Shown here piece by piece: positions 12,376 through 24,177 of a stretch of DNA of 64,000 nucleotides. The stretch is from Mesodorylaimus sp. YZB2_4 (Eukaryota > Nematoda > Enoplea > Dorylaimida > Dorylaimidae), in contig JASANH010000472.1 of assembly GCA_030248295.1 (NCBI GenBank), positions 62,001 through 126,000 on the forward strand, in the 5' to 3' direction. Under the pieces are notes generated by a model. The model had not been told where the DNA came from and did no database searches. It saw only the letters and a list, made by a program, of their open reading frames with translations. A program made the position numbers and the translations under genes. Positions within the stretch are counted from its first letter, which is position 1; each line of letters starts with the position of its first letter.

Positions 12376-13090
12376 GGCCACGAAATTGTAGTGAATGCAG
12401 GTCTCGTCCACTGGAGCTGGGATGGTGTTTGGACCTGGGTTAGTGAAAACTGACCATGGGAAAAGCTGACAAGTGTGGTTCAAACATCCAGCGAGGTCCT
12501 GAGCGAAATTGAAACTGCGACACCAGATTCTTTGAGTGCACAAACAAGAGCACTGGTGGCTGTTGGGCGGGAATTGTCTCCACGAGAGTCTCTGTCACGC
12601 TTATGCTGGTTTTTGTGGAGTTTTGTTGTTGTACTGTAAAGTGGGGGTATAAGAAAAATATAATGTAATTTCCCAGAATCTAAAACCTACAATTGAAAAA
12701 GCAGAGAGCCTGTGGCGATGTGCTCACACAATCAATGTCCGTAACGCTGCCCCAGCACCAGAAGAAACAAAACTTTTTGTAACGGCGTCCATTTCATCGC
12801 AAATTCTATTCCTGATCCACGTGTCGCCAGACGTCAGTTTGACACGTGGGCCTGATCGTAAGTTCCTAGTAGCTATTGTTGTAGCTTGGTGCACATTGCT
12901 TAGGCGTGCCAGCTCTGCATGTTTACTGCTGGAAATGGGCATAGAAATGGTGCAGTGTATCATTGCACTCGAATCATATGGACACGTCCGGCTGATGGTT
13001 GGCAAGGATTAATTGTGGCCTCAGGTTTGGTCCCAACGGCGCCCATCTTGTTTATGTCTTTGGAAGTGTGAATCAGTCATCGAGCAGTTC
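12376..13090 (-). pseudogene. C-type-lectin/PAN pseudogene (fourth family member)
   Basis: The last exon (12376-12633) begins after a TTTACAG acceptor. It encodes the PAN-like tail seen in the three other loci: WCRSFNFAQDL, CQLFPWSVF, TIPAPVDETCIHYNF, then a stop. A one-base frame change sits before the paired-cysteine segment, so the exon cannot be read through. Upstream on the same strand, 12724-13005 holds a lectin-exon relic with LARLSNVHQATT and DTWIRNRICDEMD, matching AQVHTDSEY and TWIRYRVCDELD of the intact genes. The first exon was not found. It is clearly a decayed copy. Confidence 0.75.
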
Positions 13091-13094
13091 TTGA

Positions 13095-16000
13095 GGGGTT
13101 CTAATTTGAATAAATGTTTCCCTTCCTGCAGATGGCACTCTTAGCATCTCGTGGTAGATTTGGACGCGTGATAGATCTTAGATTAGCCTCCCAAGGACCG
13201 TGTGCTCTAATCTCTTCGACAGATTTGAATTTGAAAGCGGAAAACCATCCAGCTTCAAAAGTGATACTAGACAATGAGCGACGGAAAAGGCGAATTCGGG
13301 ATAATTGCCAATAAAAACACCAAGTGAATTGCCTGAGATGATTTCGAGTGATGCACAATTGATGCTTTTGTTCTCTTATTTACTACACTTGAGTGCAACA
13401 GTGTATATCGGTGCTGCCTGAACTACGAGTTTATTATTTGCGGCCATATTCCTTTGGGTGAAATAAGCGTTTGGGACAACTAACGAAACATAAATACCAG
13501 AAGGAGCAGCAATGAAACAGAAACTGCATGCAACACGGTCAGATCGGCGATTACATACTATAACTTTTACTCCAACATGTATCCTAAGGCATAGCTACAA
13601 TGCACTACCCTAATCATATCTGCGCATTCCGCTTTGCAATAAACCTTGAACAAGTAAAACAAGAAGTTGACAAAATTTATGATGTGGACCCGTCACTCAC
13701 ACAGTTGTCGATGTGCCAGAACACTATTCTCTCTCTATTTCGGAAGTCAATTCCGTAACTTAGTTTCCTCCGAAAACCCGAGTTATGTTTGACGCCGGCA
13801 GATACAATAGCAACAAGACGGCACAGCCTTGATGACGACGATGCCTCTGGTGACGATGTACGAGCGCAAAATCACTTAAGCCAAACGACGAGGCTCCTTA
13901 TTATGAGTAATGTCAAACATACACAATAGCACCACTATGTCTGGACAGAATATACCTACAGTGAAAGTGGGGAAACAAATGTAGTTTTTCCAGGTTTCTT
14001 GATGCTTAGATTCAGATTATAAGTTTCCTTTGGCGTAATTGTTCTTTGAAGCGACAGATAATGTTTTTGGAATTGTTCAAAATAAATTGTTAGCTTGGCT
14101 TTCTAGCTTTGTGGGGTTTAGGCTGTATTTTGCTCAAAAACTTGCCAAAGTTGCCGGAAAAGCTAAAGAAAACAGTTTCGTTGACCGAAAAATTATTGGT
14201 TTTCCCCCAATGCCCTACCCTGGTCGCTCTATATGCAACATAGAATGTAGTCCTTGTTCGAGGAATGGGGCTTGTAAGATTTTTAAGTGCCCTGGTGAAA
14301 ATAGTCCCTCAGCTGGGGTCATGTTATCTGAAACTTGCAGCTCGAAAGTAGAATTGTCGTTGAGATATGAGCGGAATACTTGTCAGGTCTCAGGTCGCTT
14401 TTGAAAGAGTCCAAAATCCGAAATTGGGAAGCAGCCAGATTAGCTCTTGCCAGGTTATCACCTGTTAGATAAGTTGATTCTGCTATCCCTGGAGAGCTTT
14501 CTGAAGTCAGGTGAAAGATGGGAGCGGGGCACGATTCACTCAACAGCTCAAAAAATATGTTCATCGTAAGGTCATCTTTCCGAGTTCGTGCGCTATCAAA
14601 ATGTGCTGCACGTAGCCGTGGTGGGCCGGGGGAGTCTATCCCACTAACCTCCCAGCTCCTCTGTCACGATCGTAGGAGACTTTCGGGTAAAGCCACTGCT
14701 AAAGATTGGTTTTTCTGAGGTCGTTTAGTAAAGAATGATAGCGATTCCTCAAAATGTATTCAAAATGTGCGTCATACTGATACTTCACTAAACAAAAGTG
14801 GTTTTTATGGGCTTGGTTTGCGTTCACTAGCGAATGGGTTGGGTTTGACTGTTTGAAAATGGGTTTATGCTGGGTTTTGGGTTGGGGTTGGGTAGAACTG
14901 TGTACCCATTGTCAGACCTGGACAATGACCTGGAGCCTCGCTACCAAGCAACACTGGCAGACGAGCGCCGAGCCGCACTCCACCACCGCGACTATACAGT
15001 ACGCTGTATGTTGTTGCGGACACAGGCTGAAACTGCAGTTTATCCCTTCTCAAGCAAAATGCAAGTTAATTCGAAGCAATTATCTGCTGCTCGCACTGCT
15101 TTCTGGTCAGAGTACATCTTGTATACTGATAGGGCTGCAGTACCTATATGTACGGTGGTGTTAGAAATGACTTCAAGGTCGAGGTCACAATTCTTTCAAA
15201 ACCCTGATTGACCGACCCTTGGTCAAAGTCAGTGACGAGGTCAGAGCATTTTTTGAGGGGTCGGTCAAAGTCAAGGTTAGGTCAGAATTTCTTGCACCCG
15301 CTCAGAGTATTCTGGCAGCGAAAGAAAGCAAATTTAGTGAACTGTTGGAGAAAAACTTTTTAAGCTCCCTGTGTAGGGATCTGAGGGCAGTGTCACAATT
15401 CTAAATCCCAAGGCATATCCTAAATTCTAGGACAGCCCTACGCCAGTTCACACTGTCTAAGTTTAGGACGACTTCGACCATGTCCTGATACACTTTGTGG
15501 TGTCTTTATTTCCCAGCACTGCTGCCACGCTGTCGTTTCTCTGAGGGTAGGTTTTTGGGCAGTGGCCTGTCTAGGGCAAAAACGTTAATTCGCGAATCAT
15601 AAAACCCATGGTAAAGCTTATAAAATGAACCCAATTACACGTTTGCAGGGCTCATATGAAGTTGACTAGCCCGCCAGAGCCGAGGAGTCCTTGTATGACA
15701 TGATAAAATTATTTACGTACAAACTTCGATTAGTAATTAGTGCCTAGGTTATTTCCAGCGTTAAATTTTGTGGTCTGATAAAATGCCTGGAGTCACCCTT
15801 TTTTACTGTGAAGCAAGATGTGACATGACTTAGGACGCGCTTAAATCTACGGATAAGACACTTACATATATAGGACAGATATTGTGTCCTAAAATTAGGA
15901 TCGCATGGTGGAGCTGCCCCCTGCTGATTGTGAGTCTTGTGCATTTGCAGTTGTCTTACTCGCATAGTCCCCTACCAGCCCAGCTGCATGGACTATTGTG

Positions 16001-17280
16001 TGCCAGCGTAGTGCTTGCTTGCGTATGCCATACACAAATCCATGGCATAGCCACTTTCCCTCCGCATTCGGAATTTGTTCATTTCCAAACTTGGCTTCAT
16101 GGGCGCAAGATATTGTGGCTCAAGCCGCTTACAGCGTGGTAGAGTTTCTTTCTAGCAGGCCAGCGTTGCGATCGTTCCGAGCAAATAAGCTTTGCGAGTA
16201 TTTTTGATTTTCAATGGATGTGAGCTGTTTTCTTTTCCCCAACGCCGTCAAAAAACAGCTTTTTGAGCTTGATAAAAATTCAACTTGCGTGTGAAATTTT
16301 ACATCATGCAACGCAGGAAACTGTCAGCTGTACTAAATTTTCTTGGTGAACAGGCAAACACAGTGAAGCTTTGTCGCTGGTGCCAATTCATCAGTGTCAA
16401 CGTCAGAGCCAGAAAATTAACAGTTCCTCGCAGGTCGAGTGTCAGGTCAAAAAGTTCTTTAAGTGGCCGGTCAAGGTCAGGGTCACGTGAGACAGAGGAA
16501 AACCCAGGTCATTGGAGCACTAATGTACGGTGCTAGCCAATCTAACCGTAAGTTCCGACACGCTGAAGTGTTTTTGTTTCGCAGATCGTCAACCAGTCTG
16601 GCCTTCTTCTATTTGCTCAACCTGGCCTAAACGAGTTTTGGCAAAACATACACTGTATTTGTAATGTTTGGCTGGTGAGAATTGTTGTTCCAGTCAGCTT
16701 TATTAGGCCCAATGTAATCGTGCAATTAATGACGGTTAGATCGTTCTTTTGACCCAACGGGATTCACTCACAGAATCAAGAACCAAAGGCTCACTTCTGA
16801 CATTATTTTCGCATAGATAAAACCAATGAATTGGACCTAATATATATAGATCTGTGTCCCAACTCCTCGAAAATGCAAAGAGACTGGAAAGAGACTGGTT
16901 ACTGGAGACGCTACGACATCTTGTTGGCTGCGCGAAGTTCATTGGAAGAAGGCGCCTCTGTTCGCAAAGTTGTCCCTGTTCAGACCGCAATCTAATTCAA
17001 ATTTCCCGCTGTTCGCGCACGTGTCTTTGCTTGTCTGCTACTTAGCGCCAACAAGTCCAGCTTCCCGCGCATGTTTTCGTTGCATGGGAGGGGACAGGAC
17101 AGGAACAGGAACACAAAGTATATCCATGCGTTAGACCCCGTTCTGCGCGCAGGATCGTTCCTGTTCCCGCGATTAGCCCTTCCCTCCCGCCATGCATATA
17201 ACGTGTGTTGTCTTATTATCGATTTGTCAGATTTGTCAGTAACTTTGACAGAGATTTCTGGTACGATTTCCGCAATATCC
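13095..17280. other. Non-coding stretch with diffuse repeats
   Basis: No gene recognised. GGTCAAAGTCAGG-type repeats occur at about 15170-15300 and 16430-16500. A TTGGG-rich, degenerate telomere-like patch lies at about 14810-14890. Other open frames are short and lack splice-supported continuity. Confidence 0.4.
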
Positions 17281-17283
17281 AAA

Positions 17284-20200
17284 ATGCTGAAAAAGAATGC
17301 AAAAGGTGTGAAATATCGTCTTGCGACTGCTATCTATACTTGCTGCAGCGATTTTGAATATTCCAATTCTTTTCAATATTTTGATCTAAGGCGATGTGGA
17401 GATCAAGCAGTATTCAAACGCAGTGCCAGTAAAATACCACCTGGCTGTAAATATGTAAGGCAGTTTGACAACAGATTTTCCCTTATCGATTTGGACAAAT
17501 ATAAAGAAATCAACGACGATTCGGGATCCGATTCGAGCGACGATGAAAATGCGGAGCACCCGACACCAAAAACCCAACGGGTTCGTGTTCGCCTATCTCT
17601 AAAGGCAGGAACATCGCCATTTGTTCTGTTCGAATATTTCCAACGTTTGATCACCAATCGATTCCCTTCGCTTGCTATCATGCGCCTAGTCAACCTTAGA
17701 GCTGATGGCCGTGGTGTGACTCGCTGCGTACTTTCGATTTCTATGGCTCAAGAATTGATTTGGCTTTTTTTACGCGATCGGTATTGGCTGAAATTACAAA
17801 ATTATTTTACTGTTAGCCGTATCGGTCGTCGTGAATTTATAAGCGCAGTACGCATGGAATTAATGCAGTTGTATCTTGGCATCCTCCCAGAATTGATTGA
17901 GGCAGAAATTGTTTCGATTCATGCTTTAGTAAGTATTCTTTCACGTTTTACCGGCGTTCTAGTCTTGATAAAATTTCTCACTGTTCTTTACATTTTCTCG
18001 GATTTATACTATGAAAGTATTAATTTAAGGTAATTCGACCTGGTCTCGAATTTGACGAAGTCTATTCAAAACGGTTTAATGGATTTCGAAATTTTGCAAT
18101 GGAAATTGATGAACCGTTGTCGTCGAAGTGTAACAGATCTGCGTTCAATCGTCCCCCTAAATATCCTGTTCAGGTAAATTGCGGAAGCAAGTTTTTTTGC
18201 AAAATTAGTAGGGGTTCTGAGAGCTGACGCGAGAATATATTCCTGGGCTAATTTGCATTGGTCACTTATACTGATATGGCCATACATTTAGCGCATCGAG
18301 ATTTTCTCGCTCAATTTCTTGTATCTTTTTTTATGGAGTAGATTTTAGGATACCCGATGAGTTCTCTGAAACATCGGCTTTTATTCTCAATTTTTTTGAG
18401 TCTTTTAATTTTAAAAAATTATTAACTTCCGCTTTTTTCAAAGTCAGCTCACTAATTTTTAGTCTAAATGAACCATAATTTTGGTTTTGATTTCACATTT
18501 CAGACGAATTACGATGACGATCTTTACTTTATTCTCGATAGTCGATTAACCGTCGATAATTATTATTTCACAAATTTTCCAAATGGTCGTGGAACTTGGA
18601 AAGACTCATTCGCTTACCCGCCTAGTTACGATCGCTTCCACCCGAATCTAAAGTCGATTCGTCGCGGTGTGCTTAACTTAGAATTTTGGGCTATCAAACG
18701 GGATGATTTAAATTTTGACGAAAATGATCATCAGAACAATGGGAATTATGAGGAAGTGTTTACGTTGGCATCGAATCCTGATCCGAATCAACTGATTTTC
18801 GATTTGGTTTTTCGCAAAGTCGTAGTAAGTAGATAATGGTGGATTTGGTTTTGGAATACTTGGAAAAAGCGTTTGGAAGACCCTCTTTTTAAAGTGAGAC
18901 GAAATCAAAACGGATTGAATAATGTTCAGAGATTTTTATTTTTCTTTTGGTGGGAAATCAAAATACATGTAAGATATCGCGGAAATGTTCAAAGTGGGAG
19001 AGCGTGCTCATTGCCATCAAATCCTGGCTATGGCTGAGGAAGCCGCTTTAGCGCGGTGTTAGGGAATGATGGACTCGCTGTTGTGATAAAGCATCCGTGA
19101 TAAGATTGTCATAAGAACAGCTTTAGGTGATCACAATAATCGATTACCATCACTATAATGAGAGCATTTAATAATGATCACGGGTCGATCATAATTTCGT
19201 GGAACATAGCGTTTTTATTGCCCATAATAGGGTTCATAGAAGGCTGGAAAATCTTGGAAATCTGAAAAAGTCAGGGAATCGTAAAAGTGGCTGAAAAACC
19301 TGGAAATATCAGGGATAATAGGACTCTTGGAGCCAAAATCAGGAAAACTGAAGCGATTTCTGGACACAGTTATCGCAACCAGACCAAGACAAATTTGATT
19401 TTTGTCATGCCGCCTCAGTGGTGTAGCAGTGATAGACGTTTGTCACAGTTTGCTTGGCCGAGCTGGAAGACGGTCGGCCCTGAGTTCAAGTCTGGCCGTC
19501 TGAGAACTTGGTGAAGTTCTCTCTGCGCCTTGTACGCCTGGCGGTGGGCCAGCATCGACCGAACCAATCCGCCAATGCGAGAGGTGGAACGGTTCCCGAT
19601 CCAATCCAACTGCTGGATCGGCCATATCGGCAACTGATATCTGCTGGGAAATTGTAAAAGGCGACAAACTGTCAATAGAAAATCCCGTTTTTTCCCTCAA
19701 ATCAGTATTCAATTCCGCTGTAGGTGCTGCTCAGCTCTGTGTCCTTCTGAGTGGTCTAATAGAGAGTTAGAGCGAGGATCATGACAGGTTGGTGAGGACG
19801 CAGTGCCAAACACATAGTCCCCACTTATCTTCTATTTTTCGAAGCGGATCAGCCGGATCAGATAGTGATCGGGCCAATCCAGACCCTGGATCAGATCGGG
19901 ATCGGAATCAAGGCCTGGGGCTGGATCGGTCGGCGCTGGGCGGTGGGTGGCTCACCCTTCATCCCTCCGGGGTCCGCCAACATCGCGAGGTAGCGACTGA
20001 CATGCATGCACTAGGGATAGGTCGGGATCCTAATCCTGATCCCGACATTGAGGCGTCGGGATTCTGCATATAATTATACAGGCATAAGCACGCCAGGCAC
20101 ACTCTGATCCATCATATTTGCCATGAAGCAGTAGCAGCAGTAGCGTTGAAGAGGCAGCAGCAACATCAGCTCAAATCGATGACAACGATAGTACACTGAT

Positions 20201-20976
20201 TTGGCTTAAACCTAGGCGGACCTTGCTAGACGTGTATCGGAATAACAAATTTACTGAACCATTTCAGCTTCTAAAGTATATAATGCTTGAAAATCGGTCA
20301 AAGGAAAAGCTTTTTAAAAACCTGGATTGCTAAAGTGGGCTTCAGTGAGGAAAATAGGTTCATAGGCAAAAAACAGAAAAATGCAAAATCCCAGTCCTGA
20401 TCCCGGAAAATGGTAATGCCGACACATGCCCGCAACCTTACCGGCATGCATCCCGGACTGACCCTAGTCGATAGCAAGATAGGGTCAACAGATAAACCCC
20501 CTAGACTGCGGTTAAAGGGTCGAAAATCGACCCTCCCCCTGGACTGACCAGGATAAGTAGTAAAAGCAATTTTATTTTTGGCATCGGGTCCACTGTTTAC
20601 TTGATGACTTCCTTGACTGAATATTTTTTAGATCTCATCGACGATGTGTCAGGAATTATGTTGGATCTACTTGCCCACCTTAGAAGAAAAGTATTTACGG
20701 CGTCGACAAAAAGAGCTAATAAGATCACTCTATGCAACTTTATCCGTCAGATACGTTGGATTCACTCGAGAAGACGTGGCGCAAGGGGTTGCGATTTTAG
20801 TGAATACTTTGGAGGCGGAACGTTCATTTGGAATTCCCAAATCGAATCAGGCATCGAAGGAGAAAAGAAGGGAAACGTTCGAGCCTCTTGTCAGGCAATA
20901 TCGAAACTTGAAAAAAGTAGGTGATGAGATTGACTTCGCATTGTCGCGAGTTGCAGTCGCAGCACTTGAGGCCTAA
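17284..20976 (+). CDS. Four-exon gene for an unrecognised 484-residue protein
   Basis: I do not recognise this family. The model has exons 17284-17928, 18030-18173, 18504-18824 and 20632-20976. All junctions are phase 0, with donors GTAAGT, GTAAAT and GTAAGT and acceptors TTTAAG, ATTTCAG and TTTTTAG. It gives 484 residues with no internal stop. The ATG at 17284 is preferred (AAAATG context), although the frame is open upstream to 17071. The N-terminus is basic (MLKKNAKG); residues about 77-91 form an acidic serine-rich tract; the middle is rich in aromatic and acidic residues (GRGTWKDSFAYPP); the C-terminus looks helical (TLEEKYLRRRQKELIRSL). No signal peptide or clear membrane segment. Intron 3 (1.8 kb) is filled with repeats. 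Confidence 0.75.
19407..19540 (+). mobile_element. tRNA-like SINE head
   Basis: A sequence with a tRNA-type A-box region (GTGTAGCAGTGATAG) and a B-box-like GAGTTCAAGTCTGG about 60 bases later resembles the head of the SINE at 49.82 kb, including the TTGCTTGG long-arm segment. It sits in intron 3 of the 484-residue gene, directly left of a hAT-like MITE. The body is not recognisable, so it is truncated. Confidence 0.5.
19541..19947. mobile_element. hAT-like MITE family A, copy 1
   Basis: The element at 19549-19939 starts CCAGCATCGACCG and ends CGGTCGGCGCTGG (imperfect inverted repeats). It is flanked by the perfect 8-base duplication GCGGTGGG at 19541-19548 and 19940-19947. CAG...CTG-type ends and 8-base duplications are hAT-superfamily features. 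The interior is rich in GATCGG-type motifs and has no coding capacity. Related copies lie at 22.85, 41.90 and 60.66 kb. Confidence 0.85.
19948..20542. mobile_element. MITE family B fragment
   Basis: This shares CCGCCAAC(A/T)TCGCG near its left side and GTCGAAAATCGACCCTC near its right end with the copy at 51.48-51.70 kb. The right end closes with CTGG at 20539-20542. Part of the left end appears displaced or lost beside the family A insertion. It lies within intron 3 of the 484-residue gene. Confidence 0.55.
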
Positions 20977-20979
20977 TCA

Positions 20980-21910
20980 TATTTGGTCGCGCCACTGTCG
21001 CATGAAAAGAGTGTATGCACCAAATCTGCGATTTTTCTCGAAATTCTAAGCGATAACGTGAGTTGATGTCAGAGAAAATTTTGTAGAGAAAACTGTGCTC
21101 TGTCAACGCTAGAGATGGCTTTAAGGCTTGTCAATGCGTTTTTAATTTTCCACACAGATTTTTCGTTAATTTTTACTGTGCAAGGAAATGTAAAAATTTG
21201 TTTAAAATCTACTTGCGCAGTACTGCAAAACTAAGACATCTGATTGAGAGAACACATTTTTCTGGCGGTATCGTAAGAGTAGTAGAGTTTCGAGAAAAAT
21301 CGCATGAAAGCGGTGATTGTGCGAATTCTGTTGGCGCAAAGGCTCCTGTCTTGTGTAGAAGCGTGCGGCTGGCTCCAGTGCTCCTAGCAATGGTGTATTG
21401 CTATCCTCAGCAGTCACTGTATGTTCAGCTGGAAGAGCTATGCTGGTACGTGAGCATTGTGCTCGCAACGGTTACAGTATTCGTCAATATGCTCGCTGCG
21501 CAATGAATAGGCATTATTGTACAGATCACCAACCAGCGAGGGTGTACTGTACCTGCAGCCAACATCGCTGACTTCGTCTGTGGGAAGGGGGTAAGTTCAT
21601 CTTCCCAAAACAGGGGGCGTCGAAGACATGGCGGACAAATTTAGTTTTTAACAAAAAATTTTAAATTTTGGCGCGAAATTTAAATCAGTTCTATTTGGAA
21701 GCAATTCTGTTATATTTTGAAAGCATCACCTGAATCCAGAATGGGAACAATTCAGCATGGCACAACAGACCGAGATAACCAAAAAAGAACGATGAGACCG
21801 CGCATGACGTTTTTGCTCATATTAGGCTTGTCCATGAAGAAGCTGATGATGACGGCGTGATAGAAGAAAAACATTTAGCGCGCTGTGCATGTCACCAAGC
21901 AACTTGAGAG
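20980..21910. other. Non-coding stretch
   Basis: No gene or clear repeat recognised downstream of the 484-residue gene; no obvious AATAAA close to its stop. Confidence 0.35.
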
Positions 21911-21916
21911 GGAAGT

Positions 21917-22046
21917 TCAAAAAGTTCGTAGCCTGACCACATTTTTTTTGAAATGTAGGGGTTCTGGGAAGATGTGTGGCAGTGTAAAATACAAACTTCA
22001 CTACTGCAGCCCATGCGGAAGGCACTCAGGCTACGAACTTTTCGAA
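21917..22046. mobile_element. Short inverted-repeat MITE
   Basis: About 130 bases bounded by CAAAAAGTTCGTAGCCTGA on the left and the near reverse complement (CAGGCTACGAACTTTTCG) on the right. The same terminal motif occurs at 42461 beside a mariner transposase relic, and one end appears again at about 60.51 kb. It is therefore likely mobilised by that mariner-type element. Confidence 0.65.
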
Positions 22047-22556
22047 TTCGCTCTGTATTTTAATCCGCTGTCGAAAGATAAATAGATTTGTGCATTGCCC
22101 GCGAGAACGTAAAATTTTGTTCTGGCTTAAGACGCTCCAGCCAGGCAAAGGATGAGTCTTTGCCAAGAAAAACTGAAGTTTTTCTTTTGGTGGGAGACCT
22201 AAAACGGGGTGTGACCTTGACACCCTTGCTGGACGAAGCAGGGGTCTTCGCCCTGCAAAAATTCAAGAATTTTTTTCTCAATCAAATAGAGGTGGTCTAA
22301 AACAGCAAAGTCACCTTCATACCCTCGCTGGGCGAAACATTGGGGTCTAAAAAATGTCAAGGGTCCCCTTTACGAAATTTTTCCATATATTTTTCAGAGG
22401 GTAGGGTCTATACATTACCTTGGATACCCAGTCAGCGATGTTGCGTGCAGCGTCGACTTATAAGCAATAGCCTATGGTTGCTCGCCGTATTTAGACCGGC
22501 TTACCAGAGATGGCATACTGTCTCTTAATTGAACACAGTACATGTAGTATGTAGTG

Positions 22557-22618
22557 GAGGAAGATGAGTACTGTGTGTGGCCATAGCCGCTATCGGCACA
22601 GACAGTACTCATCTTCCT
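22557..22618. repeat. Palindrome with 18-base arms
   Basis: The arms GAGGAAGATGAGTACTGT and its reverse complement face each other across about 26 bases. It lies in non-coding DNA and could be a small fold-back element or a structured site. Confidence 0.75.
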
Positions 22619-22842
22619 CTTACTGTATGGAAGAGGAATCTCAACAGTTACAGTATTCGCTAGTGTGCGGGAGTCATCATGAGGTGACCAACCGAGTGCG
22701 CCTTGTTCGCAGGTGCTTTCAGTATTCATCTGTGCGCGGAGTGAATATGTATGTATACTAGCAGATATGATATGGTAGCGCTCGACCGGGGGGGGGGGGG
22801 GTGATTATTTTGCGGAGAGGGATCGGGTCGGGGTATTTTGGG

Positions 22843-23256
22843 ACTGGAGACCAGCATCGACCCATCTGCCGATCCAGGGGGTGGATCGGTTCCCGATCCG
22901 ATCCGACTGCCAGATCGGCCGGATCGGCAACTGAAATTTTTCGCGCTTTATCTGCTGTAAAATGATAAAGTTTGGCATGCTATGATAAGAAAGTCCATCT
23001 TTTTCTCTCAGGTGAGCATTTAATCTTACTTTCGGCGCTGGTTAGCTCCCCTGGTCTTTGGAGTGGTCGGAGGGGGGTCCATCCGCTCCCCGCGGTATCT
23101 TCTCAATATAGGGCTATTCCGCCTATTACATTGGTGAGAATTCAGTCCCAAAGACATCATCCCCACCAATCTTGTATTTTATGAAGCGAATCGGCCAGAT
23201 CAGATCGGGATCGTGATCCAGTCCTAGGGTCGGATCAGTCGATGCTAGCCTGGAGA
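22843..23256. mobile_element. hAT-like MITE family A, copy 2
   Basis: The element at 22851-23248 starts CCAGCATCGACC and ends GTCGATGCTAG. Flanking octamers ACTGGAGA and CCTGGAGA match at seven of eight positions, consistent with an aged 8-base target duplication. The interior shares GGTTCCCGATCC and GGATCGGCAACTGA with copy 1. A run of 14 G lies just upstream at 22788-22801. Confidence 0.78.
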
Positions 23257-23259
23257 TAA

Positions 23260-24087
23260 CTCCAGCGGGGACAGAGATGAGAAAAAGCTTTCAGAGTTGC
23301 TGTCTGCTTATATGTTCATACCTTGACCTTGAAAAACTTCATGTAGTTTACCCTGCATTTTATACAAGAAGCCTTCGCAGATACCGTAAATCTATTGCGG
23401 GTTAGCAGAGACAAGAACAATATCAGTGAGGAACTTGGCGAAGCTATTGCATGCCGATCTCATCTTGTGTCTTAGAATATCAGTGACGTCAAGGTTTTCA
23501 TTATAAATTTTGCATCCTGATAACTTCTTGTCAACTTTCTTGTCAAAATTGGACAACGCTTCGGACATTTTCCCGTTCAGAGAAAGTACAGCATCACAGA
23601 CAGCTAGCTAGCTAGCCCCATCTACCAGTACTGACCTGATCCCACTGGCAATATGTGCGCATTGCACAAGTCGTCCTAACACGCAAACAGCACAGTATTT
23701 TCTATAAGTAGCCATCTCACAATATCGCGCACTTAGTTTAGTGGGTCTTTTCGATTGTCGAAGGTGGGAAAGTTTTCCCCTACACATTTTTTTCCAGGAT
23801 CAGGGTCAGGGCCCCGGTCGAACACTAATGTATACCAGCAGCTATGGTAGGGATAACTGCATGCATATCCTACGGGTGCAAGCGTACATATCCGTACTTG
23901 CACACAGCAGTTACAGTGTGTGGATACGGGCGTGGCGAATTCCCTGTGGCATAGAATTTACACAGAATAGGGCGTGTTCTAGTGCATGCAGGGTTATAAT
24001 TATCCTGGTGCTTTTTGCTGGGGTTTTCAACAGGGTTTTGATAATGGCTCGACGAAGATGGCATAACTGTTTCTTTTTCTTTTTTAG
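23260..24087. other. Non-coding stretch before TAF1A
   Basis: No exon was recognised. A good intron acceptor (CTTTTTTAG) ends at 24087, and the TAF1A frame is open from there. An upstream 5' exon in this stretch is possible, but I could not identify one. Confidence 0.4.
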
Positions 24088-24177
24088 TATAGCTTTGGCC
24101 GTCGCGATCTTTCCTTGACGTTGTTAGGCGATGGGAATCCAAGTAACGCCGACTCGTCGTCGAGAGTTACTGAACTG

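Noticed and set aside
14810..14890. TTGGG-rich patch as a possible telomere
   Set aside because: Degenerate, short and internal; TTGGGTT spacing is irregular. Better seen as a simple repeat.
17071..17283. N-terminal extension of the 484-residue protein from the ATG at 17071
   Set aside because: The extension has low-complexity, non-domain character, and the ATG at 17284 has a better context; it cannot be fully excluded without transcripts.
17386..17693. Minus-strand open frames opposite the first exon of the 484-residue gene
   Set aside because: Shadows of the plus-strand exon, which is supported by three consistent splice junctions.
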